A DNA stretch of 64,000 nt from Amphibalanus amphitrite (taxonomy: Eukaryota > Arthropoda > Thecostraca > Balanomorpha > Balanidae). The position numbers were made by a program, and so were the translations under genes. Numbering within the stretch: position 1 is the stretch's first letter; every line of letters starts with the position of its first letter. This document shows positions 51,790 through 63,930 of the stretch, piece by piece. The stretch spans positions 372,001-436,000 of the forward strand of contig NW_024881504.1 in the NCBI RefSeq assembly GCF_019059575.1, read 5' to 3'. Under the pieces are notes generated by a model that saw only the letters and a program-made list of their open reading frames with translations, ran no database searches and was not told the origin of the DNA.

Positions 51790-52189
51790 AAAGGTTTGGA
51801 GGCCAGCGTAGGGGCCCTCAGAAGCCGAGGTCGAGCCGTCGGAGGCTAGCATTGTCATTTAGAGTCCGCTTTGGGACCTTAAATAGCCAAATGTGGACGT
51901 GGGGCCCAAAGAAGCCAGTGCGTAGCCCCTTAGACCAGCGTGGGGCAATATAAGGGCAGCGTGGGTTCCTCTAAGACCAGCGGCATGGGGTCTTCTGAGG
52001 CCAGATTGGGGCCCACTGGGAACAGCTCAGCTTGGGGCTATCTAAGGACAATGTAGGCCCTCTTAGGTTAACGTGGGGCCCTCTGTCCTCTGAAGTCTAA
52101 GGTTGGCGCTGGGCCCTCAGAGGCTGGCTTTGGGCCATCAGAGGCCACCTAGAGGGCCTCGACGGTCAGACTGTAGCCCTTATGCATGT
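51790..52189. repeat. GGCC/CCTCAGAGGC minisatellite, diverged
   Basis: Loose ~30-35 bp units (GGGGCCCTCAGAAGCC, GTGGGGCCCTCT) correspond in reverse orientation to the arrays at 4300-4805 and 59285-59830. Confidence 0.6.
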
Positions 52190-53820
52190 TTAACCCACGA
52201 GCCGCTGGGGGGACATAGAGTTGCCCCCCTTTACGTTTTGCGGAATATCTCCGAAACCTGATAAGCTACGAACGTGAAACTCAAGGTAGCTTCAAATGAA
52301 TACCAAGGCAATGTTTGAGCAGAATTTGGTGGTTGTAGCACTTAAGAAGTCACAGTGACGTCATAAAATATTGTCGTTTTCCTATACGGACCGTTTCTGA
52401 TGTCGCTGAGCATGAAACTCAACTGTAAATGAACTAGACAGCACCTGCTGTCATCCTGAAACACCTAAATACACTTCCATCTAGGTCCTGACCAATAATC
52501 GGCCCTTTATATACGGTCCCTTAACCCTCGCCGGACCTATTGGTTTTCTACATACGCGCCGGCCGAGGGGGGGGGGTGGGCGGGTACGACCCCCCCTCGC
52601 CGTTTCGCCCCTGGTGGAGCTAGCGCGTCGCGGAAAAAACGAGCGTGTGCGCCGTTACGAGACGCAGAGATTGGTACCCGATTTTAAGGTCCTAGGTCAA
52701 CCGGTGACCTCTGAGGTCAGGTCAAGTGCCCCAGGGTACGGTTCAGTTTTTGGTGAATAACTTCGCAAAAAACGGCCGCAGAGCCGCGATTTTGGCAGCA
52801 TCGTGTTCGCCTTGATCAGGCGCGTCGAATGATATACTTTTTGTCCGGGTCAGGTCAACTTGGGGTGTTGACCTCAGGTCAAGGTCAGGTCAGCACCCCC
52901 AGGTCACTAAGTTGGTCGAAATAGGTCATGTCGCATATCATTCGATTCGGCAGGTCTTCCTGAGTCCATTGCTGGCTTTCCCGACTCGCTAGCTTAATTT
53001 GATCGGGAGTTATTGACGAAAAACTAATATGACCTTGATGACGTCATAAATGACGTCACGGAAGGTCAACATTGCAAAAGTGACGCATCTAACCTTGCAA
53101 GGAGTGCATCAAATCACGATTCTGTGTGCTTGAGATAGTTGGAGATCGTTCCCGGCGCCAGAATAGCAGTTTGAATTTTTCCCCATTGACTTATAATGGT
53201 GAGGTCACGAAAATGACCTGACCTCATATGACCTTTAGGAAAAATCCGAGATATACAAGTTGTGAGACTCATAATGGATACTAGATCCTGCAAGTTTCAT
53301 TTCCCTGTGACATCTCCTCTGGCAGTGAGGGCGTTGCGAAGTTGCGACATCTGAAGACCGTGCAGAGGTTCACTTATGACGTCATAGGTCAGTGACCTGA
53401 CCTGACCCAAAAATGCGGTTGGTGTCAAAAGATGCGGCTTGGATCAAAGGTCAGGTATGCCAAGTTTCAGCTCTCTATCGCCAGCGTGTTCGGAGCTATC
53501 GCGAAAAAACCCTATGGGGGGGGCGGCACCCGCCCCCCCCCCCCCCTCGGCCGGCGAGGGATATATCTGATATATCGTGAGGAAACTGGAGAGTCGCAAA
53601 TCTATAATTTCACTTATGACGTCACTGTGACGTCATTTCAGATGAAATCGACATTAAATTTGGACACAACCTCGGCTATGTATTCAGGAAAATATGTGCA
53701 AAGTTTCGCTTCTCTATCTCTTCGCGTTGCGACGATATCGTCGCAGAAGTAAAGGGGGGCAACTATATGCCCCCCCAGCGGACGGCGGATGGCGCGGAGG
53801 CCCAGCGGCCGCCGGGTACT
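52190..53820. mobile_element. TTAA element N, split by element D
   Basis: Left end TTAACCCACGAGCCGCTGGG with GACATAGAGTTGCC between G and C tracts. The right end (53755-53820) has GGGGGGCA-ACTATA-TGCCCCCC, then CCAGCGG twice and CCGGGT. The match GTAAAGGGGGGCAACT on both sides identifies the pair. Element D (52521-53560) sits inside. Confidence 0.75.
52521..53560. mobile_element. TTAA element D
   Basis: Left TTAACCCTCGCCGG with a second copy CGCGCCGGCCGAGGGG; right GGCCGGCGAGGG followed by ATAT. The right hairpin is GGGGGGCGG-CAC-CCGCCCCCC. The body is the inverted homologue of element C over its whole length (TATAATGG... GTGCAGAGGTTCACTTATGA). Confidence 0.85.
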
Positions 53821-55030
53821 TTAACCCGCGACCTGGTGGGGGGGGGGGCTATTTTTTGCCCCCCCCTCCAGACTTTTCGATATATCTCCAGAACCGCTGC
53901 GCCGATCGTCACCAAACTTTCAGTACCCTCCCGGACATCAATTTTACACATTAGGACCAAAAATTTTTCCAAAGGCTATGATAGGTTGGCCGGAAATGAC
54001 GTCAGAGTGACGTCATGTTCTGCCGTTTTCGACCCAAAAAAGGGTTTCGCGGGAAGAGCTGTCAGGCCTATAGCTTTGCAAATACAGAAAAACGATAAAG
54101 ACATAAAAGCTGTAAAATTGACATGGCTACAAAACTGCTATCTCGGATTTTTGAATTTTTTGGATTTTGATCCCAAAAATCAAAAAATATATTTTTTGGA
54201 TATAATAGTCGAGAAATCCAAAAAGTTTTTTTGAATTTCGCAAAAACTGGAATATATGTGATAGTCCTTACCGCTTTCCATCCACATACCAAATTTGAGA
54301 TTGATACCTCTTTTTTTGGTTAAGTTATAGCGAAAAAACTGTTCAAAATTGATGGCGTCAAATTTTCAAACTTAATTTTTAGCAATTCTAGACCCGGTAG
54401 CGCAAAACAAAGGCCACCATTAGACTCCCCGTGACGAGCTGCATCGAATCGATACCCATTTTATGCAAAACTATCAACTTTAAAATTTGACCTTTTTTGG
54501 CCTGACCTTGTCCTGACCTTGACCTGACCTTCACCAGAAAGTGACCTAAGCCGTACCTGATAGTCTTATAACCAACACCATTGAGTTGGAAATGAAAAAT
54601 TGGCCATAAAACATGCATCACACAACCTTAGTAAAGTTGGTTCATGTGACCTGACCTGTGACCCTTGGTGACCTGACCTGTGACCTGACCTGGTATTGTC
54701 AGTGACCTCTTATAGCAACATATCTACTAGGCAACTGACGCCCTATCGCTGATTCTCGACAAAATGCGTTTTCCTTGGTGTTAGAGCGCATTCCCTAGAA
54801 GACCCGTGAACGGTGAAACATGTCATCTTTGACTTGACCTGTGACGTCATCGGTGACCCCGAGGTCAATAAAATTTGGTTTCCCTCAACAAATTTCACAG
54901 GCCTTTCGAACGCCGTTTGAATTTTGCGGATCCGTCCAGTAGTTTCGGAGATACGAGGGGGGGGGGCAAAAATAGCCCCCCCCCCCCACCAGGTCGCGTT
55001 ATAAACAGACCCCACCAGGGCGCGGGTTAA
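53821..55030. mobile_element. TTAA element I
   Basis: Left TTAACCCGCGACCTGGTGGG; right has CCCACCAGGTCGCG, a spacer and CCCACCAGGGCGCGGGTTAA. Hairpin loops are TATTTTTT at the left and AAAAATA at the right, which are complementary to one another. 1210 bp, no gene. Confidence 0.92.
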
Positions 55031-55271
55031 ACAAGGATTACACATCACTTTCATATTGTGGTCCTCAGTGACCTGACCTCTGTTACCTGACCTGGTATCA
55101 GTGACCTCAAATAGCAAAATATGTGTTTCACGCGCAATTCTTGCGCCCATTCGGGGCGCGGGATTGCAAAAAAAAATGATCTTTTTGTTTTGCAAAACTA
55201 AAATGCAAACCAAAAAGATCAGTTTTTTATTTTGTTTTGCATTTTAGGGGATTATTTCAAAAGTCACTTTT

Positions 55272-56950
55272 TTAACCCTCGCCCCGTTGGGGGAGGGGCA
55301 ATTTGGCCCCTCCCTGTGGTTTTTCCTGAATAGCAAGAAAACGGCGGCGCGCAGCGCCGCTAAATTGTCAGTTCCTTCCAGGGCATCAATTTGACACCTT
55401 CACACCAAATTTCAAGTCTTAGGTCACCTTAGGTAAGGAGTTATTGAGGTCAAACTGAGGTCGTGTTCGAGCAAAAATGAGCCAAAAACATGCAATCTTG
55501 AAACGCTCACCAAATCTACAGTTACAAAGCAATTTCAAACTTCTTTATATGGTCTAGTCGACAAAAAGCGGCGCTACAAAAATGTTACCTCGGATTTTTA
55601 AAATTTTGGGTTTTTGACCCAAAAAATTCAAAAAAATGATTTTTTTTTTTCCAAAACTAAAAAAAATCCCAAAATTTTCCGAATTTCGAAAAAAAAATCG
55701 AAATATATGTGATAGTCCCTGCGCTCTTCTATATACATACCAAATTTCAGATCGATATCTCGTTTTTTGGCCAAGATATAGCGAAAAAAAACTGTTCAAA
55801 AATGATGACGTCAATTTTTTAACTCAATTTTAGCGATTCTAGACCACGTAGGGCAAAACAAAGACCACCATTGAACTCCCCGTGACGAGCTGCATCAATT
55901 CAATACCCATTTTGTGCAAAAATATCAACTTTGAAATTTGACCTAATTTGACCTGACCTTGACCTGACCTTGACCAAAAAGTGACCAAAGCTGGCCCAAA
56001 AGTCTGCCTGACCCACACAATCGCATTTGTCATGTAAAATGGACCATAAAACATGTATCACACGACACTTTCATATTGTGACCCCCCCCCCCCGCCCCAG
56101 TGACCTGACCTCTGTGGCCTGACCTGGCATCAGTGACCTCAAATAGCAAAATATGTGTTTGAAGAACATTTCCCCATCGATGATTTTCAATGAAATGCAT
56201 TTTACTCGATCGTTAGGCGGCACGGGCGGACATCGATAGCAGCGCCTCTATCGGTCACTAGGGAAAGCTGGGCTGTAGGCGACGAAATACCGGCTGAATT
56301 GTCACACGTTTGATAGGTTTATAGACATCCGTCTTATGAAAAAGTTGAACTTTTGCCTTCAATATTTCTACAGGCAATTTTAGAAGTGTCTTCACATAGA
56401 TTACAAAACCGTCTAGATTATTGTATTCACTTCAAGCCTTCCCTATTGTTCTTGACGATGATGCGGGAACTATTTCTAATTAGTGTTTCTAGCTTAGTAA
56501 AAGAACATATTGTGCAAACGATGAAAAAAAAAACATAAATGGAAGATTTTAAATGCAATTTTCTCTAGCAATTAATGATTAATTATCTACAGATCAAGGA
56601 AAAGGTGCATGCTAACTGATAATTTAAAGTTCTTGGGGCCAGTTGTTTTCTTCTTTTCTTACGTCGCCCCAATGGCCGCGAATACACTTGTGATAACGCC
56701 TATCGTTTTACAACGCATTTCTTGAAATGCCTGTAAACGGTGAAAATTCGACCTTTGACCTGACCTGCGACATCATCGGTTTGACCTAGGTCAACAAAAT
56801 TGGGTCATAAGGTAGTTCCCTGATAGGGCTATCCAACACCGGTTGCCGCTTGTCGCTAGGTTGCGTGGTTCTCGAGATCTTTGGGGGGCAAATTGCCCCC
56901 CCCCCCAACGGGGTGCGTTGCTCGGCAGAGCCCAACGGGGCGCGGGTTAA
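55272..56950. mobile_element. TTAA element J
   Basis: Left TTAACCCTCGCCCCGTTGGG; right CCCAACGGGGCGCGGGTTAA with a second CCCCAACGGGGTGCG further in. The left hairpin GGGAGGGGC/GCCCCTCCC has an A-T pair within the G-C stem on both sides; the right is GGGGGGCAA-A-TTGCCCCCC. Roughly 490 bp at 56208-56690 are absent from its homologue I and may be another insertion. Confidence 0.9.
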
Positions 56951-57300
56951 TTTGGGGTTCAAAATCAAAGCAAATATATAACAAACAAGATAGCAGTTTT
57001 GTAGCGCTGCTCGTTTTATATCTTTTTGTTTTTCAACATTTTTCTTTATCTTTAAAACTTTGGTCTTGACAGCTCCTCCCATCAAACCTCTTTTGGGTCG
57101 GAAATACCTGAACGTGACGTCACTCTGACGTCATTTGCGGCCAACCTATCATACACTGTGGAAGAAAAGGTAACAAGGTGTAAAACCGATTTACAAGAGG
57201 GTTCTGAAATTTTCGCGGCGATCGGCGCATTAAATTGGGAGAGAGTGCGAAACGATTGGAACGGGGGGCAAAAAACACCCCCAACCAGGGCGCGGGTTAA
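56951..57300. mobile_element. TTAA-family right-end fragment K
   Basis: Sequence inverted relative to the left third of element I (CTGACGTCATTTGC, TAGCAGTTTTGTAGC), ending in CCAACCAGGGCGCGGGTTAA. No matching left end was found. Confidence 0.6.
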
Positions 57301-58664
57301 AAAAAAAATTCCACTGGGTCCTCTAAAGTAAAGGTAACCTCAGGATTGTGGATACGCCGCTGGATGTTCTCTACGATATTAGACTAAGAGCAGTGTAAAC
57401 ACGGGCGACAAAATATGAAAAGGAAATAGGATTGATTGACTTTCACATCGGGTTTGACAGCTTGGAGAATGTTTATTTGAAGCGCATTATATTTACTCCG
57501 ACAGGTTGGGCAAAATCTCATCACTGCAGGGGCAACTGGCAGCCACTGCGGGACATTTGCCCCCTCCCCAGTAGCGCGGAACACCTTCAATTAAGGTGGG
57601 GGGGGGGGGGCATTGCCGACTTTTGGTCCCATTCTGTCCATGCAACGCCCATAGGGCTTATGTTAACACGCGCACCGACGGAGGGGTGGATATCCGCCCC
57701 CTTGAGGTTTTTCGCGGATAGCGGGAAAACCGCGGCGCGTAGCGCCGCGAAATTTGGTACGACTATTTTTTATTAATTTTACACATGATGTGCAAGTTTG
57801 AACCTCCTAACTTTTAAGGTCAGGTTACCAGGTCACTTTGAATGACCCAACCTCAAGTCACTTTTTTGCAGCTTTTGTCACCGTGCCAGAGCTACAGCAG
57901 ATGTCGGAAGCCTTTGAAAGTCGCAGGATGTTATTAGGTCATTAGTAGCTACAATTTCTTTATCTCGGAATTTTTATGTCGGTGACCTAAGGTCAGGTCA
58001 ATTTCGCGACCTCCCCATTATAAGTCAATAGGGGAAAAATCAACTCCCTGTTTTTACCACTAAAACGGGTCAGAATGGTCCCATATACCATACATGAGTT
58101 CATATAGATCAATCTTCACTACCTTGAGGTCTGTTTTGCTGTTGGGCAGCTGTAAGGTCATGTGACGTCATCAAAGGTTACCAAAGGTTTTTTGCCAATA
58201 ACTCCGTACAGGAACAAGATACTGCCGCGCGGATGGTCTCATTGTGTTCAGCTCGTCAAGACGCATCGAATGATATACATGATGACCTCGAGGTCACGTG
58301 ACCTGAGGTCAACCTTTGACCTTGACCTTTCGAGGTCAACTTACATATTATTCGATGCGGATTGACGAGAGGATCACGATGATGCCCTTAGTTTGTTGCT
58401 ATCTTGACTAATTCGAAAGTTATTCGAGAAAAACTCTCTCCATATCTAGCGCCGCCATTTTGACTTTTTCGACCTCTGTGACGTCATCGTTGACCTGACC
58501 TGAAAATGCCCTTTGTAAAAATTGTAGACCTTGTCCGTGCATATCCGATGCCGTTTACCGCTTGTCGCTATCTTGCTTCGTTTTTGAGATCTCAGGGGGG
58601 GGCGGTCATCCGCCCCCCCTCTCCGTCGGTGCGAAGTTGGCGCAGACCCCCGTCGGTGCGTGGG

Positions 58665-60605
58665 CACTGGCGGTCCCAGGGGGGGGGGGGGCACGGGGGC
58701 CATGGCCCCCCCTTTGGTGCTGAAAGGTGGGGCCATACTATCTTTTGGCCCCACCTTTCAGATCGAACCAAAGTCCTAGAAAAGCTTTTCGTATGTTTCA
58801 TTTTCTTTCTTGCGCCATCAAAGGACGTAAATTTCACTCATGAGTGGGCTCAGTTTCGCATTCTGTCAATTTGGCGGTCAGCCTACTTGAGGCTCTCGTA
58901 GGCCCAGCAATGGCTGGCATGAGACCCTCTTCGGCAGTGGTGAGGTGCACCACCAGGCTTCTGGTTGTGCACCTCAGAAGCCCGGTGGTGACGCCGTATG
59001 CCGGCTTGGTTTCTTAAGGATTAGCGTGGGAACTCCGGGGCCTGCATAGAGTTTGCATGAGCTAGTATGTAATCTCAGAGGCATGTGTGTAATGTTTACA
59101 CAGTGGCGGTCGCGGGGGGGGGCATCAGGGCCATGCCCCCCCCCAAAGGTCAATAAAGGGCCATCATATCATTCGCCCCCCCTCAAACAACCAATGGGCC
59201 CCCATATAGGTGTATGGGGCCCTGGCAACTATTCGATCGTCACGAGGCTAAAAAAACCCACGCCCAGCTATTAATATAGCTCCCACACCGGTCTTTGAGC
59301 GTCCTACACTGACCTCTGAGGGAACTTCAGTAACAGTCAAGCGCCAACGTTGACCGCTAAGAACCTACATCAACCTCTGAGACCCCACATCTGGCCTATG
59401 AGGGCCCCTAACCGGCCTCAGGGGTCCCAACCGGCGTCTGAGGGTCTCACACCGGTCTCTGGTGGCCTTATTTCTGTCTGTGGTGTCCCAAGACGAACCT
59501 TTAGGTGCCAATGAGGGCCCCGCACTGGCTGCTGAAGACCCGATGTCGGCCTCTAAGGGCCTGCATTGGCATCTGAGGAGGGCCCATCTTGGCCTTTGAG
59601 GGCCCTCTGCTGGCCTCTGGGGTCCAACGACGGCTTATGCCGGTCTTTTAGGGCCCCACGCTGACCTCTGAGGGCCCATGTTGGCCTGTAATGACCCACA
59701 TTAGCCTCTGAGAGCCCAACTCGGTCACTGATTGTCTCAAACTACTGGCCTTTGTAGTTTGCAGGCCCTGTACTGGTCTCTGAGGGCCCTAAACTGGCCT
59801 CTACGTGAAAACATACATGGGTGGGTTTCTGAAGATCAGAGGGCTCACGCAGTCTCCGGCACAGCCTTACGTTGGTCCTGATCGAGATTACGTCCTGATG
59901 GTCCCGCGCAGATTCCATCATATTTCGACGTCGGGACCCCATGAGCCGGTGTGGGTCCTGGGGCTGGCAGAGACTGATGATTGATGAAGTCCTTAGGGCT
60001 CAGGGCCAGTCTTTTTAGCAGTAAGACTAGGCAGGTTGAGTGAGCCCCAATAGAGCCGTTGCGAAGCCCCGCAGGAGTCGCGCGCGGCCCTCAGATGCCA
60101 ATTTTGAAAGCTCGGAACCTGTGGGGGGTCTCCAGAGGTCGGTGTACCTACTCTCGCCCGCCGCCACACAACTAGGTATGTTACCTAACTGGGTAAATGT
60201 CATAGTCTGAGAATGCTCTCTGGGTTTCACATGCTTGTTCAAAGCAAGAGGTATCTGTACTTTTCCGAATTGTTTTATAGTGGTAAGGTCATGAATCCGC
60301 GTGCCTGACCTTCCAGTATACCTATGCTACACCGATCCCACCGATCCGTCGTCATGGTGCAGTGGGCCGACCAGTGAAAGCACCGTGGGACGGGAAATGG
60401 AACTGGTGATTTTGCCTTAAATTGAGCTTAAAGATTTCACGCGAGAATCAGATGGATGAAGCATAAGTAATGCCAACTGCGCGGCACCTCGTGGACGTAA
60501 AAAATTAGCCGATCACCCCCCCCCCCCCTCCGGTGACGGATAAATGTTATGTCCCGCGAGTGTGACTTTGGCCCCCCCTTTTGCTAGCGGCTGCGACCGC
60601 CAGTG
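58665..60605. mobile_element. hAT-type element with duplication TGCGTGGG
   Basis: Ends CACTGGCGGTC / GACCGCCAGTG, duplication TGCGTGGG at 58657-58664 and 60606-60613. Inside, another left end CAGTGGCGGTCGC appears at 59102 and is followed by sequence shared with 4129-4290 and a GGCC minisatellite. No transposase seen. It may be a composite of two related elements. Confidence 0.88.
59285..59830. repeat. GGCC minisatellite in the 58665 hAT element
   Basis: Units GGCCTCTGAGGGCCC with CACACCGG or CATCTGGCC spacers; the order of variants parallels 4300-4805 closely, so the arrays share descent. Confidence 0.8.
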
Positions 60606-60679
60606 TGCGTGGGTTAAAATGCCGAAATCAAGGGGACACGGTTCCCCGGTGCCCCTCCCCCGTTCCGCCCCTTATGCCC

Positions 60680-61295
60680 TCCCCCCAGTTAATGCATGTT
60701 AGCCGAGGCCAGACACGCCAACATACAGGCATATGATGAAGCACAGACATCCAAACACATCAAGACGGGTAGGTACAGTCACCAGCACTTGCTACTAATC
60801 ACCTCGTTTTTGTTCAGTAGTTTGAAGACCGATCAATTCTCAGACGCGCAAGATACGTCAAACGATCCGTTTGGTCCTCCGATTTTCGAATATCTAACTT
60901 GTTTTTGTATATTCGAAGCATTTTGGGATGGAGAGCCAAAAAACCTCTTTTCTGCCCTAAAGTGTGCCCCAAGAAGTCGTAGAACCTAGCCCCGCCTCTG
61001 TTCCACAGACCACTAGTGCCATCTCTTGTCAGCCGAACAAGCCGCAGAAGTAAATAATGTCACGTGACCTTTGCACACGCTACAATTACTACGCAGCTGT
61101 AGTGGGGGAAGCGGGGCGGAGGCGTGGAGGGGGACGCGATCGGTCGGCTGGGGTCAGGTCGCCGAGGTCAGAGGTCATCCGCCGGAGGGTGCTTGAGCGG
61201 TTGGGCCGTGTGGGCTGGGGCCTGCGCAGTGGAGAGCGCCTGGACCTGTCTGGAAACAAGCCCTACAGCGCTGTGACAGTCGAGAATATTGTGAG
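60680..61295. other. No gene assigned
   Basis: Mixed sequence. 61050-61290 is GC-rich and open in one frame up to the GA tract, but no splice sites or domain support coding. Confidence 0.45.
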
Positions 61296-61635
<340 letters not shown>

Positions 61636-61878
61636 AAGAAAGACTGGAGGGAAGGGATAAGGACGGGAGGAGAGAAAAGAGAGACAGAAAAGGAAAACCA
61701 GAGAGGGTAAAATGAGATAGAGGGCAATGGGTCAATCAGTGAGAGGGAGCGAGAGAGGAAATATTTAGTTTTGTCAGCTTGTTTCACATGTAAAACGTAA
61801 ATTTGCTTTTCATCATTACAGCTTCGGATTGGAAATTAAATCTTAGCATCCTTATGATAAACCCACGTTGACGGGATG

Positions 61879-62030
61879 CAGTAGCGGCGGAACACCTTCA
61901 AGTGGGGGGGGGGGGGGGGGGGCACTGCCGACTTTTGGTCCTATTATTTTCATGCAACGCTCATAGGGCTAATGTTGAAATGCAAAAATCAAAGGGGGCA
62001 CAGGGTGCCCTTCCCGTTCCGCCGCCTATG
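61879..62030 (+). mobile_element. GGCGGAAC hAT MITE with duplication ACGGGATG
   Basis: CAGTAGCGGCGGAAC...GTTCCGCCGCCTATG, duplication at 61871-61878 and 62031-62038, 152 bp. Confidence 0.93.
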
Positions 62031-62250
62031 ACGGGATGGGGACGCTTTTATGGTCGTCGTTGGGAGCTCGGCACTAATGGGGTCTGGGGATGATGTTGAA
62101 GGTTTCGCAAATGTTTCATAAAAGAGATGCTATTTTTTGCACAACCTATTAAACATTTTTTTACGTTTGCTATGAAAATGTAAGGCCCAGTTCATTCAAG
62201 TTCGGGTCCACGACTCCACAGCTTATAACAGGAGCTAGATAGCATAACAA

Positions 62251-63400
62251 TTAACCCGCGCCGTGTTGGTGGCATGAACTTTCCGTCGAGTACTGGGGGG
62301 GGGGGGGCGTTTCACGCCCCTCCGTCTAACTCGGCTCCTGGGCTACGTAGCGACACGCGGTAAGCGGCAATCGAAAGAACGTCAAAAATAAGGAGGAAAA
62401 CACTCGGTCATTTTAAGGTCAGGGCAAAGGTCAGGTCACCAGGATTCTTCAGAGGTTAAATTTTGTCGATTTCAACGATTTTGAACACCCGACGGCTAAC
62501 TCGGGAACCAATAGAGCTACAGCGCCGCAGAAAAGCGCATTCGATAGCTCTTTTAACGCTGTTTCGCCAACATGTCCTCAAATTTGACCTCAGATCAACG
62601 GTTTAGCCCCAGAGGGCACCGCTCTGATTGATCTCAAATTTGACCTCGGATCAACGGTGTTTTCACCGCTCTAGCACGTCTCTGTCAAAAGTAAAAAACT
62701 GCTGAAGACCTTTTATGTCCTAAAATGACCTCAGGGGCACACACAGGGGTCACAGGTGCGATTTTCCGATTCAGTGTGTCATGTTTACCTATGGACCGAT
62801 GTTAGATTGGGTGTAGAACGAAATTCGTCCAAAAGAGGCGCATTTCAATTTTCTCCCATTGACTTATACCTAATGGAGAAGTCGCAAAATTGACGTGACC
62901 TTAGGTCACAGACATACAAAATCCGAGGTATCCATTTTATACACACTATTACCCTAAGCAATTACTGAGAGTTTTAAAGTCCGCTCAGTCGGTGTAGCTA
63001 CAGCGAGCTTTCGAATTTTTTTCTGAGGTAAGGTCACTTGACGTTACGGTGACCTGACCGTCGCCGTTTTTTTTTTTTAATTTACATCTTTTTTTGCTGT
63101 TTATTTACATCTTTTTGATTTCGAATATTTTTCGTTATCTTTAAAACTGTAAGCGTGACAGCTCTTCCCGCTAAACCTTTTATTGGGTCAAAAATGACAG
63201 AACATGACATCCCTCTGACGTCATTTGTGACTAACCTTTCATACGAGCTCTGGAAAAATTTGGTCACAAGGTGTAAAAATGATGCCCGGAGGGGTCTTGA
63301 AAGTTTGGTGGCGACATTTGCTATACTTTAGGAGATATCGACTGCAAAGGAGAGAGGGGGCCATTTCGCGCCGCCCTCCCCCCCCCCTCAACGGGGCTTT
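62251..63400. mobile_element. TTAA-family element E, ends unmatched
   Basis: The left end is TTAACCCGCGCCGTGTTGG with hairpin GGGGCGT-TTC-ACGCCCC. Near 63350-63396 a second G/C hairpin and CTCAACGGGG appear without a TTAA. The end motifs do not match, so it may be two partial copies. The interior shares 62490-62650 with element F. Confidence 0.55.
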
Positions 63401-63729
63401 CAGTTGCTGCTCTCACAGAACTATTGGTTATATTACAACGTAGTGGAATTGCAAGTGGCAATATAAGCTTCCTGCCAGCGCCGGACCAGAGTTTAAACAT
63501 GCAGGCTGAATTTTAACATTTAACTTTTGGATTTTTTAAACCGTTGAGCTTTTTAGAAGTTGTATGAGCTGTTCAGCTCCTTTTGTGGTCCATCACAGCG
63601 GGCTTGTATGTCATTTGTCAACCAAAATCGAATTAAAAACTTTTTATTTGGTCTGGCTACCTCGCCAACTTCTTAACTGGATCGTTTAGTAGCTTTTGAT
63701 TGGGCACTGCCCACGTTGTCTGTCTAGCT

Positions 63730-63930
63730 TTTCGTGTCATAGACAGGGTTGTATACCAATCAAGTCGATTGAATTGATTGATTTGATTCAACGCGTATTT
63801 TGAGTTGATTGGATTGAGTCGATTGACTTTTCGAGATGACTGGTTGACTGACTCGTTTGACTTTAGCGACTGGTTGACTGATTTGATTCCCGAAAATTAG
63901 AGTGACTCGTATGATTGAGTCGATTGAATG
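63730..63930. repeat. Degenerate TTGATT/GACTGGTTGACTGA repeat
   Basis: A run of TTGATTGATTTGATT and GACTGGTTGACTGA variants; origin unknown. Confidence 0.7.

Larger units (their letters stand above)
57663..60617. mobile_element. TTAA element B, carrying a hAT insertion
   Basis: TTAA at 57663-57666 and 60614-60617. The left end has GCGCACCGACGGAGGGG once. The right has CCGTCGGTGC twice (58621-58660), followed by GTGGG and, beyond the hAT element, TTAA. Hairpins: GGATATCC core at the left, GGGGGGGCGG-TCAT-CCGCCCCCCC at the right. The body 57700-58600 is the inverted homologue of element A. Confidence 0.9.
57569..60676 (+). mobile_element. GGCGGAAC hAT MITE split by TTAA element B
   Basis: The 5' half (57569-57666) runs from CAGTAGCGCGGAAC to GGGCTTATGTTAA. 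The 3' half (60614-60676) starts TTAAAATGCCGAAATC and ends GTTCCGCCCCTTATG. Unbroken copies (61879, 17076) read straight across this point. Outer flanks CCCTCCCC on both sides give the MITE's own 8-bp duplication. Confidence 0.88.

Noticed and set aside
53767-54234. 155-codon frame with an IVTKLSVPSR-like segment recurring elsewhere
   Set aside because: The recurrence follows DNA similarity of TTAA element ends, including across non-coding hairpins, and other copies are full of stops.
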